Below are positions 38,085 to 47,307 of a stretch of DNA of 64,000 nucleotides, in pieces. The position numbers were made by a program, and so were the translations under genes. The stretch is taken from NCBI RefSeq assembly GCF_000317245.1, contig NZ_AJLJ01000207.1, forward strand, positions 1 through 64,000, given 5' to 3'. The first letter of the stretch is position 1. Each line of letters starts with the position of its first letter. The notes under the pieces are model-generated. The model saw nothing but the letters and a program-made list of their open reading frames with translations. It was not told the origin of the DNA and searched no databases. This DNA comes from Fischerella muscicola SAG 1427-1 = PCC 73103 (GTDB taxonomy: Bacteria > Cyanobacteriota > Cyanobacteriia > Cyanobacteriales > Nostocaceae).

Positions 38085-38137
38085 TAGTGAGCGATTTATC
38101 GCTACAAATCAGCGCTTTAGCGCTGACTACAAACTAG
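38085..38137. repeat. Modular palindromic repeat (GTTTGTAGT type)
   Basis: Outer arms GTTTGTAGT and ACTACAAAC enclose two small perfect hairpins (AGCGATTTATCGCT; CAGCGCTTTAGCGCTG). Related modules occur at 41489-41542 and 60749-60804. Confidence 0.65.
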
Positions 38138-38474
38138 GCACAATTTTATGAACAATTAATCTCAAGCCACAGACAATTAAAAGCCTTCGATTTTAGCTTG
38201 ATTTTTCTAGTTCTCCCTTTGTAAATCACACTGGAACGAGCCAAAATTGCTGGATGCACACATTTAGATTGCAGCCAGATTTAAATAATGTCAACTGTAA
38301 TCCTACTGGCACAAATTAAGGCATTGTTCTAATGTTTGTTGTTTATTGTTTACTCCCTATACTTCCCACACTCGCCACGCTCCCTTGTCCCCGATTCCTG
38401 ATTCCCGAACGCGAGTACGTTTTTGTTAAGAGAATCTCCAATTCCCACTCCTCAAAAATTTTGGGTGAAACTAC

Positions 38475-38503
38475 TTGACACAACCATAGCTAGAACTGCT
38501 ATA
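38475..38503 (+). promoter_or_regulatory. Predicted promoter of tRNA-Gln
   Basis: Perfect TTGACA -35 (38475-38480), 17-bp spacer, -10 GCTATA (38498-38503; TATATT at 38500-38505 is an alternative). Confidence 0.55.
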
Positions 38504-38525
38504 TTGTTAAACAGCGAAAACGTGA

Positions 38526-38597
38526 TGGGGCGTAGCCAAGCGGTAAGGCAGCGGGTTTTGGTCCCGCCATCCCTAGGTTCGAATCCTAGCGCCCCAG
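38526..38597 (+). tRNA. tRNA-Gln (anticodon TTG)
   Basis: 72 nt. The acceptor TGGGGCG pairs with CGCCCCA, discriminator G. The anticodon stem GCGGG/CCCGC closes the loop TTTTGGT with anticodon TTG. The T-arm CTAGGTTCGAATCCTAG is perfect. CCA is not encoded. Confidence 0.96.
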
Positions 38598-39182
38598 TTG
38601 ATATTAGGGAATAGGGTAATTATAGCTCTCATTTTTTCCAGGGCTAGTGGTTTTGATGTTTATCTAGTTTTAACTAAATTTAGATGGGCGCTCGCTATCG
38701 TGTAGACTATAAAAAATCTATAAAGTAACATACATCTTGATTTAAGATGTAGATGAAACTGCCAATCTGCCTTACGTAATGTTACTGTTTATATATACCA
38801 ATACTTCTCGGTTAAGAGGAACAAGCGAAAGGGAAAGGGACAGATATTGATCTTACCCCTTGACTTTTAAGCTTTTCTCTATCTACAAAGTAGAATTAAA
38901 CGTGCTTTGCTTATCCGAGAAATATTGGTATATCTAGTGCATCGCTCCATGTTGAAGGGCATTTTTAATACTTGAGACAGGGTGACAACAAATTTAAAAT
39001 TAGGAATTCAGTGTTTAGAATCACCTCACCATTAAAGTTGGGGATACCGAAACAGAAAAAAATTTTGTTGATGATCCATATGATTATGAGCAAACTGCGG
39101 ACTTTTATTTTTGACTTTATTAATTCTAAATTCTGAATTCCTGATTGTTTCTGTGAGGAATGTAGTTAAATTTACTAAAACT
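38598..39182. other. Intergenic region with MITE-like element
   Basis: No gene. The main content is the inverted-repeat element at 38793-38933. The remainder is AT-rich leader of the downstream BY-kinase gene. Confidence 0.5.
38793..38933. mobile_element. MITE-like element with 19-bp terminal inverted repeats
   Basis: Left end ATATACCAATACTTCTCGG (38793-38811) and right end CCGAGAAATATTGGTATAT (38915-38933) are inverted copies with one mismatch, and similarity continues a few bases inward (TTAAG/ATAAG). The 141-bp unit has no coding capacity. TA dinucleotides flank both ends, as expected for Tc1/mariner (IS630-type) insertion. The family is not identified. Confidence 0.65.
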
Positions 39183-41405
39183 ATGCTGAAATCAGACAAA
39201 TATCATCACCCGTTGTTAACAGCCAATTCTGCTCAATTAAATGATGCTGATGAAGGCGGATTAAATTTAGGTCAAGTAGGAGCAGCTCTTCGTCGGCGAG
39301 CATTGTTAATAGCAGGTGCTACTAGCTTAGTAGCAACCGCAGGGGTATTAAAAGCAGAAACAGATCCTCCAATATACCAAGGCAGCTTTGAAATTTTAAC
39401 CAAGCCTGTGACTGGTGAGAGTAAGGCAATAGCTAATCTTCCTCAAACGATAGGAGATAGCAAAGACGCGATCGCAGCTCCAGAGACAAGTGAGCAAATT
39501 AGAACAACAATCGCAGTATTACAAAGTCGTGGAGTACTAGAGCCAGTCATCAAAAAGCTTCAGACTAAGTACCCAGAAATAGAATACGACTATGTAGTTA
39601 ACAACTTAGTGATTGAGCCTAAAGAGCAAAATATTTTAGAAGTTCAATACATCGATCCAGATCAGCAACTAGTTACTGATTTGTTAAACACCATTAAAAA
39701 TGCTTATCTGGAGTACAGTTTAGCAGAACGCCGTAAAGACGTTGAGCAGGCAATTCAATTTGTAGAAAAACAAAGAAAGCCATTAGAACAACGAGTTCAA
39801 GATTGGCAAGAAAGACTGCGAACCATTAGACAAAAGAATAATTTAGTCGAGCCAGCTCAAAAAGCACAGGAAGTCTCTACTCATGTTGCCACACTCACAC
39901 AGCAGCAACTAGACAACCGTGTGATGCTAGAACAAATGCGATCTCAGTATCAAGACTTGCAAAAAGAGTTGTTGCAACAACCAGGCGCATCAGCGAGTAA
40001 TTCTCTGCTTAGTGATAACCCCCGCTATCAAAAAATTCTTGATCAACTTCAGCAAACGAATGCGGAAATTGCTCAAAGAGGATCTATATTTACTAACGAA
40101 GAAGAAGGCATGGTGCGCCTTTCCCAACAGAGGGATAGTATGATCTCAATGTTGGAAGGAGAAAGAGCGCGGGTAAACAGAGATTTTCAAAGCCGCATCC
40201 GGGAGTTGGAAGCACGTGATGTCGCTATTACTGAAAAAATAGATAATCTCAATGGCTATTTGCGAGCTTTAGCAGCAGTTAGTCGCGATTACGATAATAT
40301 TCAGCGAGAATTAAAAATTGCCACCGAAGGCTTAAGCCAATTTTCAGCCAAGCAACAAGCATTACAAATCGAGTATGCTCAAAGATTACAACCATGGAGA
40401 TTACTAGATCCTGAATTGACAAAAGTGGGTGAACCCGACGCCATCTCAGATAGCGCTAAGAGAAATCTACTATTGGGAGGAATGTTAGGTTTATTGATGG
40501 GAGTAGGAGCTGCTTTAGTTGTTGATAAACTCAGCAATGTTTTCTACACATCTAAGGAACTAAAAGAAACCATCGGACTCCCATTGTTGGGAGTTGTTCC
40601 TCTAAGGAAAGAAATAACTCTTTCCACAAATGCAGGTAATACTTCTAGTGGTTTGCAGCAAGCAACTCGCGCTTCATTTTTTGAAGTATTTCGCTCTCTT
40701 TACACCAATATTTTGCTTTTAGGTTCTGATACACCGATTCGTTCACTAGTAATCAGTTCCGCAGGTCAAGGAGATGGAAAATCAACAGTTGCTGTCCATT
40801 TAGCCTTAGCAGCAGCAGCAATGGGACACCGAGTCTTGCTTGTGGATGCAAATTTACGTTCTCCTAACCTACACCAACGGGTAGGGTTAATGAATATTCA
40901 GGGATTAACTGACGTTATTTCTTCGGACTCAGACTGGAGCAACGTGATTGAGCGATCGCCTATGGAAGACAATCTCTACGTCCTTTCTGCTGGTCCTGTT
41001 CCCCCAGACTCAATCAGGTTACTCGCGTCTCAGAAAATGCAGGACTTGATGCAAGACCTACATAGTAGTTTTGATTTAGTAATTTATGACACACCACCTC
41101 TAGTTGGGTTTGCCGATGCAACTTTATTGGCAGCTAACACCAACGGTATGGTATTAGTTGCTGGTTTAGGTAAGTTGAAGCGTACCGTCTTCCAACAAGC
41201 ATTAGAAGAGCTACAAATATCTGGCACACCCCTCTTAGGTTTGGTAGCTAACAAATCAAGAGACGCCGCACCTGCTTCCTATAACTACTATCAGCAATAT
41301 TACAGACAGAGCATGAGCGTAGAACGTGTCGGTAACGACGATGACACAGATGACAGAAATCACTCGGCGCCGACTTCTTCTTCTGTAAGAAAAATTAAGG
41401 GATAG
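39183..41405 (+). CDS. Wzc-type polysaccharide copolymerase / BY-kinase
   Basis: 740 aa from ATG 39183; a TTG at 39111 would add 24 atypical residues. The protein has a first membrane segment at about 38-55, a long periplasmic coiled-coil region (about 180-400), a second membrane segment at about 427-447 and a cytoplasmic P-loop kinase domain. The kinase has Walker A AGQGDGKS (527-534), Walker A' VLLVDANLRS and Walker B LVIYDTPPL. The C-terminus has a Tyr cluster (SYNYYQQYYRQS), the usual autophosphorylation site. Such proteins control chain length and assembly in Wzy-dependent export. Confidence 0.92.
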   Translation: MLKSDKYHHPLLTANSAQLNDADEGGLNLGQVGAALRRRALLIAGATSLVATAGVLKAETDPPIYQGSFEILTKPVTGESKAIANLPQTIGDSKDAIAAPETSEQIRTTIAVLQSRGVLEPVIKKLQTKYPEIEYDYVVNNLVIEPKEQNILEVQYIDPDQQLVTDLLNTIKNAYLEYSLAERRKDVEQAIQFVEKQRKPLEQRVQDWQERLRTIRQKNNLVEPAQKAQEVSTHVATLTQQQLDNRVMLEQMRSQYQDLQKELLQQPGASASNSLLSDNPRYQKILDQLQQTNAEIAQRGSIFTNEEEGMVRLSQQRDSMISMLEGERARVNRDFQSRIRELEARDVAITEKIDNLNGYLRALAAVSRDYDNIQRELKIATEGLSQFSAKQQALQIEYAQRLQPWRLLDPELTKVGEPDAISDSAKRNLLLGGMLGLLMGVGAALVVDKLSNVFYTSKELKETIGLPLLGVVPLRKEITLSTNAGNTSSGLQQATRASFFEVFRSLYTNILLLGSDTPIRSLVISSAGQGDGKSTVAVHLALAAAAMGHRVLLVDANLRSPNLHQRVGLMNIQGLTDVISSDSDWSNVIERSPMEDNLYVLSAGPVPPDSIRLLASQKMQDLMQDLHSSFDLVIYDTPPLVGFADATLLAANTNGMVLVAGLGKLKRTVFQQALEELQISGTPLLGLVANKSRDAAPASYNYYQQYYRQSMSVERVGNDDDTDDRNHSAPTSSSVRKIKG

Positions 41406-41488
41406 CGGTTTGTTGTTGATTGGTATTAACTACCAACCATCAATAAACAACAACCAACTACTAAGTCAAACAGCACAAATAAATAAAG

Positions 41489-41542
41489 GTTCGTAGTAAA
41501 GAATTTTATCCTCAAGAAAGGACTAAAGTCTTTACTACGAAC
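41489..41542. repeat. Palindromic repeat
   Basis: Perfect 14-bp arms GTTCGTAGTAAAGA (41489-41502) and TCTTTACTACGAAC (41529-41542). It lies 3' of both the BY-kinase gene and the convergent small gene, so it could act as a terminator-like structure, though it has no T-run. Confidence 0.65.
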
Positions 41543-41601
41543 TTATTTCGATAATTTTACGCTACTAAACCATGTTTAGTTTATTCTCAGCGACTTACTT
41601 A

Positions 41602-42081
41602 TCACTTATCCGGCGATTTTAAAGCACGATCTAGTATTTGCCGTGCCTCTTCTGCTTTCGCTTTTGCTTCCTGATAACGTAGATTCGCCTGAGCAAAAGT
41701 TTTGAGAATTTTAAAGCCTTCCTTGAGGCGAGTAATTTCCTCTTCTGTAACAGAATTATCTGAGAAAAGGATATCAATCTGTTTACGAATTTCCAATGCT
41801 TCGGCGCGTGACTCTTGGACTTTCAGCTTCAGCGTAGCTAGGTTACTGAGAATCTGAACAGCTTGAGTAATTTCGTCATCACTATTTTTAGTATCTATTG
41901 ATACTTCTTTGACCTCTATCAATTGTTTGGCACTAAATCCATCTTCGAGTTCTGTAGGTAAATTACCTTCATCCATGAGTTGCATCAGTTGATCCATCGC
42001 TTTCTCACGGGCTTTGGCTGAATCTTTACCAGGTACAGTGAGGATAATATCTGGGCTTTGAGCGAGAGTGTACTGAACCAT
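41602..42081 (-). CDS. Conserved hypothetical protein, helical
   Basis: 159 aa. The first 50 residues look like a small beta/alpha unit (DIILTVPGKDSAKAREKAMDQLMQLMDEG). The rest is highly charged and probably coiled-coil (EIRKQIDILFSDN, YQEAKAKAEEARQILDRAL). No signal peptide or membrane helix. Function unknown and family not named. It stands alone, convergent with the BY-kinase gene. Confidence 0.68.
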   Translation of the reverse strand: MVQYTLAQSPDIILTVPGKDSAKAREKAMDQLMQLMDEGNLPTELEDGFSAKQLIEVKEVSIDTKNSDDEITQAVQILSNLATLKLKVQESRAEALEIRKQIDILFSDNSVTEEEITRLKEGFKILKTFAQANLRYQEAKAKAEEARQILDRALKSPDK

Positions 42082-42178
42082 ATTTATGCAAGAAACTTGC
42101 TACTGCTTTGAAAGCCGATTAATTTTAACATAAAGGAAGCACAATTTTGGGGATCGGGAATTGGGCATTGGGCTAAAC

Positions 42179-42253
42179 AAGTCAAAAGTCAAAAGTCAAA
42201 AGTCAAAAGTCAAAAGTCAAAAAGTTCTTAATTTTGAATTTTGAATTTTGAAT
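42179..42253. repeat. Short tandem heptanucleotide repeats (STRR)
   Basis: AAAAGTC repeated about five times, followed by TTTTGAA repeated about three times. A C/T-rich run of CTCCCTTGTC-like units continues to about 42350. STRRs of this kind are typical of heterocystous cyanobacteria. Confidence 0.8.
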
Positions 42254-42349
42254 TGATATGTCTCCCTTGTCTCCCTTGTCCCCGTGTCCCCGTGTTCCCA
42301 TGTCCTCCTTGTCTCCCTTGTCCCCCTTATCTCCAATCTCCAATCCTGA

Positions 42350-43465
42350 TCACCCGATATCCAAATAATTCTGGACTATATGCAAAATTCGTTCTGCTGC
42401 ATGGCCATCTCCAAAGGGATTGATTGCATTTGCCATTGCTGCATAAGCATCTGTGTTACTCAGTAATTCTACGGCGTTAGCAACTATAGTCTCTGATTTA
42501 GTTCCGACAAGTTTAGCTGTCCCAGCAGTAACGGCTTCTGGTCTTTCTGTTGTTTCTCGCAGAACCAAAACTGGTTTACCTAAACTAGGTGCTTCTTCTT
42601 GCAAACCGCCAGAGTCTGTGAGGAGAAGGTGCGATCGCATTATCGCCCCTACCAGTTCACCATAGTCTAAAGGTTCTGTTAAAAAAATCCGAGGGTGATT
42701 GCCCAAACTTTCCTGTAATGGTTCTCGTACCGTAGGATTACGGTGTAATGGCAATAATAAGGCTGTGTCGGGAAACTTATCTAGTATCTGTAAAAATCCT
42801 TGCGTAATTCCTTGCAGTGGTTCTCCCCAATTCTCCCGGCGATGCACAGTTGCCAGTAAAACACGATATTTATTCCATTCCAAACCAGGTACATTACAAG
42901 CAGGTTCATTTGCGGCTACATTCAACAGCGCATCAATCACCGTGTTCCCAGTCATGTGAATTTGACCCAAAACACCAGAATTTTTTAAGTTTTCCACAGC
43001 TAAAGGTGTTGGCGCAAAGTGCAATTGAGTCAGTTGTGAAATCAACCTTCTATTAGCTTCTTCTGGAAAAGGATTAAATAAGTCATCTGTTCTTAACCCA
43101 GCTTCCACATGACCGACAGGAATTTTTTGGTAAAAGGCTGCCAATGTTGCTGCAAATGCTGTGGTAGTATCTCCTTGCACCAAAATTAAATCTGGTTTAT
43201 TTTCTTGAAATAATTCTTCTAATCCTCGCAAACTGCGGCAAGTTATATCAGTTAAAGACTGTTGTCGTTGCATAATTTCCAAGTCACGATCTGCTGTGAG
43301 GTTGAAAAGCTGCATGACTTGTTCAACCATTTCGCGATGCTGTCCAGTCAAAATAACTTGCGTTTCAAAGCCTGGAAAATCTTGGAAAATTTGAATTACC
43401 GGAGCTAGTTTAATCGCTTCTGGACGAGTACCTAAAATAATGTAAACGAGTTTGTTATTAGTCAT
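42350..43465 (-). CDS. wecB: UDP-N-acetylglucosamine 2-epimerase
   Basis: 371 aa from ATG 43465; an earlier ATG lies inside a tandem repeat and adds 7 residues. The enzyme interconverts UDP-GlcNAc and UDP-ManNAc in the cytoplasm. Family marks: VYIILGTRPEAIKLAPVI, TGQHREM, VQGDTTTAFAATLAAFY, HVEAGLRT, FPEEANRRL, TVHRRENWG and LTDSGGLQEEAPSLGKPVLV. It probably supplies ManNAc-type sugar to the WecG-like transferase of the polysaccharide locus. Confidence 0.95.
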   Translation of the reverse strand: MTNNKLVYIILGTRPEAIKLAPVIQIFQDFPGFETQVILTGQHREMVEQVMQLFNLTADRDLEIMQRQQSLTDITCRSLRGLEELFQENKPDLILVQGDTTTAFAATLAAFYQKIPVGHVEAGLRTDDLFNPFPEEANRRLISQLTQLHFAPTPLAVENLKNSGVLGQIHMTGNTVIDALLNVAANEPACNVPGLEWNKYRVLLATVHRRENWGEPLQGITQGFLQILDKFPDTALLLPLHRNPTVREPLQESLGNHPRIFLTEPLDYGELVGAIMRSHLLLTDSGGLQEEAPSLGKPVLVLRETTERPEAVTAGTAKLVGTKSETIVANAVELLSNTDAYAAMANAINPFGDGHAAERILHIVQNYLDIG

Positions 43466-43494
43466 TAGTAATTGGTCATTGGTCATTGATCATT

Positions 43495-43546
43495 AGACGC
43501 GATTATACTCTTGCGAGAAGCCGCTCTTACGAGCGTCTACGCGTCT
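43495..43546. repeat. Palindromic repeat with AGACGCG ends
   Basis: 52-bp unit bounded by AGACGCG and CGCGTCT, with the inner GCCGCTCTTACGAG segment. Related copies lie at 47057-47220 (interrupted) and 53014-53065. Confidence 0.7.
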
Positions 43547-43639
43547 GCACAATAGTCAATGGTCAATTGTCAATAATTGTGAAGTTCAAGTGATGATCAG
43601 TAATGATGGATTACAAATTACAATTTACAAAAAACCATG

Positions 43640-43660
43640 AAAAAACCCGGTAAAACCGGG
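43640..43660 (-). terminator. Rho-independent-type terminator
   Basis: On the - strand, CCCGG-TTTTA-CCGGG followed by six T residues, 35 bp past the stop codon of the gene at 43695-44069. Confidence 0.8.
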
Positions 43661-43694
43661 CAGGATGCACTGTTTGTCGAATTTAGCAATTAGG

Positions 43695-44069
43695 TTACAG
43701 TTTGATGTCACAAGTGAGTGGGCAAGCAGCATAGACGGTCTTCTGCATTTGCTCTGTTTCTCCATGCAACCAGCTCAACCACTTCACTTCTTTGGGATGA
43801 ATACCCTTGGCTGTCAGCACACTTGCACCGATAACAACAGACAAAATATTAAACAGAATTAAACCACCTGCCACAACTAAAACGGCACTAACAGGCATCA
43901 CAGATTGCAGAACAATAGATAACAAACATCCGACCGTAGCCATGAAAACAACTAAAGGAAAACCGACAACCAGCAAGCATACTGCCAATGTGAAAGACCA
44001 TATCAAAAAGCTTTTAACCATTAACAAAGAATCTGTCTTGCTTAAAGTAGCTGTTTGTGAGAGAGCCAT
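43695..44069 (-). CDS. Small membrane protein, hypothetical
   Basis: 124 aa with three hydrophobic segments (about 17-45, 46-70 and 70-86) and a short soluble C-terminus with Cys residues (YAACPLTCDIKL). Family not recognised; the length and layout suggest an integral inner-membrane protein. It has its own terminator downstream, so it is probably a single-gene unit. Confidence 0.6.
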   Translation of the reverse strand: MALSQTATLSKTDSLLMVKSFLIWSFTLAVCLLVVGFPLVVFMATVGCLLSIVLQSVMPVSAVLVVAGGLILFNILSVVIGASVLTAKGIHPKEVKWLSWLHGETEQMQKTVYAACPLTCDIKL

Positions 44070-44842
44070 GAGTGTATCTCCTAAATACGCAAATTGGTTT
44101 GGAATTCAGAAGTCTTTCGTTGATATTGAAAAACAAAGGGATCAACAATTAGTGATGTTCAGTATATAAAAACTAGTTGAGAAGATGAGCATTTAGTTAA
44201 TAAAATTTACAGTTATATTTTTTTTATTATGGATAAAGTGCAGATATAGATATTTTTGCTAAAAACTTATTTTTGCCATCTATCCTTGGACAGATAAGAC
44301 ATAAACGACAAACTTAACTTAGATATATGTAAAAATTCACTTCTAGTGTTCTTAATATTTCTTATCACAATCAAAGATGGTTCTCATAATTTTTGAGCAT
44401 TTACTCTCCATGAATATGAATTGATGCTACGCGTCTATAGAATTTTATTTATACAATTAACATAGTTATATTTACTGAAGATATCTCATGTGTATATTGT
44501 GTTAAACATGAAACATGACCAGTAAATATCAATATACTTAACTGAAATCTAAATTGAGAGTTTGTAAAAAAAATACTAAAAATAACTCTTGATGAAATTG
44601 AACATAATTCAACGTCAGTTTGATGAACTTCTGCCTCCCTTGCCTCCCCTGTCTTGTAAAAGAGACAGAGCAAAGTAAAAATAGCTTTTTTCTCTCGGCT
44701 GAGGGGTTGTGTCAGAGAGCAAACTCGGGCTTGTCAAACTCAAGTTGGTTGATTGATTTCGGTGAAAAATCAACAGTCAGCGATCGCATACAACAAATCA
44801 CCCCCAGACTGAAAACCTGGGGCTAATCAATTGTAAAGATAT
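44070..44842. other. AT-rich gene-free stretch upstream of pilT
   Basis: No credible gene. A hairpin CCCCAG (44802-44807) / CTGGGG (44817-44822) lies 20 bp before the pilT start codon and could affect its translation or mark an attenuator; no T-run follows. Confidence 0.45.
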
Positions 44843-46156
44843 ATGTCAGAATCACAAAATCCATTAAATTCGGCTCCAAATCCAGTTCATGGTGTTCCTC
44901 CGCTTCCACCGCCACCACCCACAATCAGTACACAGCGCCAGTCTACACAAACTTTAGAAATACCAGTTGACAAAAGTCGTACTGCTCAATCTGCAACACC
45001 ACCATCGCCAACTTCTACTCCTGCTTCTGCTCATCGTCCTGGGACACCGCCACCAGTGCCTAATCCCAGTTCAGCCCGTGTCAAAAGCAACACTCTACAC
45101 CCAACTTTAAACCAGCTAGTACGAGAAGCTTATGATAATGGCATATCTGATATTCACTTGGGTGTAGGCGAACCACCCCGCTTCCGTAACCGCGGAGAAA
45201 TCCAAACCACAGATTATCCAGAAACGGATAAAGAGACTTTTGTGAATTGGATGCGGGAAGTATTGACGGAAGCAGAAATTCAACGCTTTGAAGAACACCT
45301 AGAATTTGATGGTGCAACTCAATATGAATTTGCCCGTGTGCGGATCAATATCTTTGATTCTCTCAAAGGTTATGCCATGGTCATGCGTTTAATTCCACTC
45401 AAAATCCTAACCATTGACCAGTTACGCTTACCTCCTGTTTTTAGGGATATTTGCCACTACCACAAAGGCTTGATTCTAGTAACAGGCCCAACTGGTTCTG
45501 GTAAATCTACCACGATGGCAGCGATGATTGACTACATTAATAAAGAAATGCCCAAACATATCATCACCATCGAAGACCCTATTGAATTTGTTCACAGCAG
45601 TCAAAAGTCTTTGATCAAACAACGGGAAGTGGGAATGCACACCCGAAAATTTGACAACGCCTTAAAAGCTGCTTTGCGAGAAGACCCAGACTTGATTTTG
45701 GTGGGGGAAATGCGGGATAAAGAAACCGTGAATACAGCCTTAAAAGCAGCTCAAACTGGTCACTTAGTTATGGGAACCCTGCATACTAACAGTGCAGTGA
45801 AAACGATTGAACGTATCCTCAATCTTTACTCAGGCGATGAGCAAGATGCTATGCGAGTGGCTATTTCAGAATCTTTAGTAGCAGTGATCGCTCAAGGTTT
45901 GTGTCGTACAACAGATGGTAAGCGTGCTGCCTTTCACGATATTCTAATAAACACAGAAGCCGTTAAAGACTGGATCAAAGATGGTAAATACGATGAAATT
46001 ACAGAACTAATGAAACAGGCCGGTTTTGACGGCATGATTACTATGAACCAGTCTCTGTTCAACCTCTATCAAGAAGGTCGCATCACCGAAGAAACAGCCT
46101 TGGAGATGTCGCCGACTCCCAACGAAATGGCCCAGATGCTTCGAGGTCGAGTATAA
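44843..46156 (+). CDS. pilT: Type IV pilus retraction ATPase PilT
   Basis: 437 aa. The hexameric cytoplasmic ATPase powers pilus retraction in twitching motility and DNA uptake. A Pro-rich N-terminal extension of about 80 residues precedes the usual core. Core motifs: Walker A GPTGSGKS (215-222), IEDPIEFVH (Asp box), Walker B DPDLILVGEMRD and GHLVMGTLHTNSAVKTIERI (His box). The extended N-terminus is longer than in E. coli or Pseudomonas PilT. Confidence 0.95.
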   Translation: MSESQNPLNSAPNPVHGVPPLPPPPPTISTQRQSTQTLEIPVDKSRTAQSATPPSPTSTPASAHRPGTPPPVPNPSSARVKSNTLHPTLNQLVREAYDNGISDIHLGVGEPPRFRNRGEIQTTDYPETDKETFVNWMREVLTEAEIQRFEEHLEFDGATQYEFARVRINIFDSLKGYAMVMRLIPLKILTIDQLRLPPVFRDICHYHKGLILVTGPTGSGKSTTMAAMIDYINKEMPKHIITIEDPIEFVHSSQKSLIKQREVGMHTRKFDNALKAALREDPDLILVGEMRDKETVNTALKAAQTGHLVMGTLHTNSAVKTIERILNLYSGDEQDAMRVAISESLVAVIAQGLCRTTDGKRAAFHDILINTEAVKDWIKDGKYDEITELMKQAGFDGMITMNQSLFNLYQEGRITEETALEMSPTPNEMAQMLRGRV

Positions 46157-46262
46157 GAATTAGGGATTGGAGATTGGGGATTGAGAATTGAGGATTGGGA
46201 ATTAGAAAATCAAAAAATAATTTTGAACTAGCTTCTAGCCTCTAGCCCTTAGCCTCTAACCC
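46157..46262. repeat. STRR-type tandem repeats
   Basis: GGATTGG/GAATTGA-like heptamers (46157-46205), then CTCTAGCC/CTCTAACC-like units (46232-46268), immediately after pilT. Confidence 0.65.
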
Positions 46263-46279
46263 CTAACCTTTTAAAAACC

Positions 46280-47035
46280 TTGACTTCAGATAGACTAATC
46301 CTACCCCAATTATTCAAAGGCATTGCACTGTTCACACCCGGAGGAGATTTGATTTATTGTATCGACCCCGGTAAGCAAGGTCGATGGCATTTGCATTTAT
46401 GTGCAACTTTACAAGAAATCCTAGATTTACCAGAACCGCCTCATTTTTTAGTACCTTGCTACACAGCAACTATTGATCATTGGTTAGATCCACGTACGCA
46501 ACAGATACGTACTTTTGCCGAAGCTTATCCAGCCGTGATGCGACATCAAGCAGTACTGAATGCCATTTTTGGCACAGGGGATATTGTATGGCAAAGCGCA
46601 CCTTGGCAAGAAGGATTATGCGATCGCATGGTATTAACTAGTTACCGCTCTTCGTTCCCGCAACTTTGGGAGGATCATGACCTCATCGTACGTCTAGATC
46701 CTTTTGAAGCAGCACCATACTACCAAGAAACAACCACACTACAGATACAACCAAACGCCCAAGGCTATGTCCTACGTCTATTTGTTGCTGGACATAGCCC
46801 TGGTATCGAACGTACTCTTGAGAGTCTCCACGATCTACTAGAACAATACCTTGGTCAACCTTATACTTTGAAAGTCATTGATGTTGTCAGCCATCCAGAA
46901 CAAGCAGAAACAAATCAAGTCACAGCAACTCCAACTCTTGTAAAAGTTTGGCCCCTCCCCATTCGGCGTATTGTGGGCGACTTGGATAATGTAGATAAAA
47001 TTTTACAGATGTTGGGTGCTAAAGAGCAGAGTTAA
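46280..47035 (+). CDS. KaiB-like domain protein
   Basis: 251 aa, TTG start. The C-terminal domain (about 162-246) matches the KaiB/thioredoxin-like pattern: YVLRLFVAGHSPGIERTLES, TLKVIDVVSHPEQAE, TATPTLVKVWPLPIRRIVGDL. The N-terminal 150 residues are a separate domain that I do not recognise (TPGGDLIYCIDPGKQGRWH at the start). KaiB and the SasA sensor use this fold in the cyanobacterial clock; a clock-linked role here is possible but unproven. It follows pilT by 123 bp on the same strand. Confidence 0.78.
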   Translation: MTSDRLILPQLFKGIALFTPGGDLIYCIDPGKQGRWHLHLCATLQEILDLPEPPHFLVPCYTATIDHWLDPRTQQIRTFAEAYPAVMRHQAVLNAIFGTGDIVWQSAPWQEGLCDRMVLTSYRSSFPQLWEDHDLIVRLDPFEAAPYYQETTTLQIQPNAQGYVLRLFVAGHSPGIERTLESLHDLLEQYLGQPYTLKVIDVVSHPEQAETNQVTATPTLVKVWPLPIRRIVGDLDNVDKILQMLGAKEQS

Positions 47036-47056
47036 AAAGTCAATGGTCAAGGGTAG

Positions 47057-47220
47057 AGATGCGATTATACCCTTACCTTGAAGCCGCTCTTACCGCATTT
47101 GGCTTGGGAAAAAGAGGGGAGGCTTAAAGCCCCCTGATTAATCTGTGGGCCAATAGGATCTCTAATAGAAGCCTCCCCTCTTTTTCTTTTATTCACCTCG
47201 TTACGAGTGTCTACGCGTCT
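47057..47220. repeat. AGACGCG-type palindromic repeat interrupted by an insertion
   Basis: The outer parts (47057-47093 and 47201-47220) match the uninterrupted copies at 43495 and 53014. The centre is split by a 107-bp insertion. Confidence 0.7.
47094..47200. mobile_element. Small non-coding insertion with long hairpin
   Basis: A 107-bp insert sits between two TTAC tetramers (47090-47093; 47201-47204), where related repeats have one. It contains a perfect 17-bp inverted repeat, AAAAAGAGGGGAGGCTT (47109-47125) and its complement (47169-47185), so it would form a strong hairpin with a T-run on either strand. Confidence 0.6.
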
Positions 47221-47223
47221 GTA

Positions 47224-47275
47224 CAATAGTCAATAGTCAATAGTCAAGGGTTAAGGGTTAAGGGTTAAGGGTTAA
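47224..47275. repeat. STRR tandem repeats
   Basis: AATAGTC repeated three times, followed by AAGGGTT repeated four times. Confidence 0.8.
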
Positions 47276-47307
47276 CATGCAGGTAGACCTGCACTATCTT
47301 AAATTTT

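Larger units (their letters stand above)
37975..38525. other. Intergenic region with palindromic repeat and tRNA promoter
   Basis: No gene. It contains a modular palindrome at about 38085-38137, with the hairpins AGCGATTTATCGCT and CAGCGCTTTAGCGCTG inside outer arms AGTTTGTAGT-like. A C/T-rich stretch lies near 38350-38400. Confidence 0.5.

Noticed and set aside
42179..42253. Repeat array considered as CRISPR
   Set aside because: Units are 7 bp in direct tandem with no spacers; they are STRRs.
44620..44826. 68-codon + strand ORF upstream of pilT
   Set aside because: It starts in a C/T-rich repeat, shows no family features and ends in the leader hairpin of pilT.
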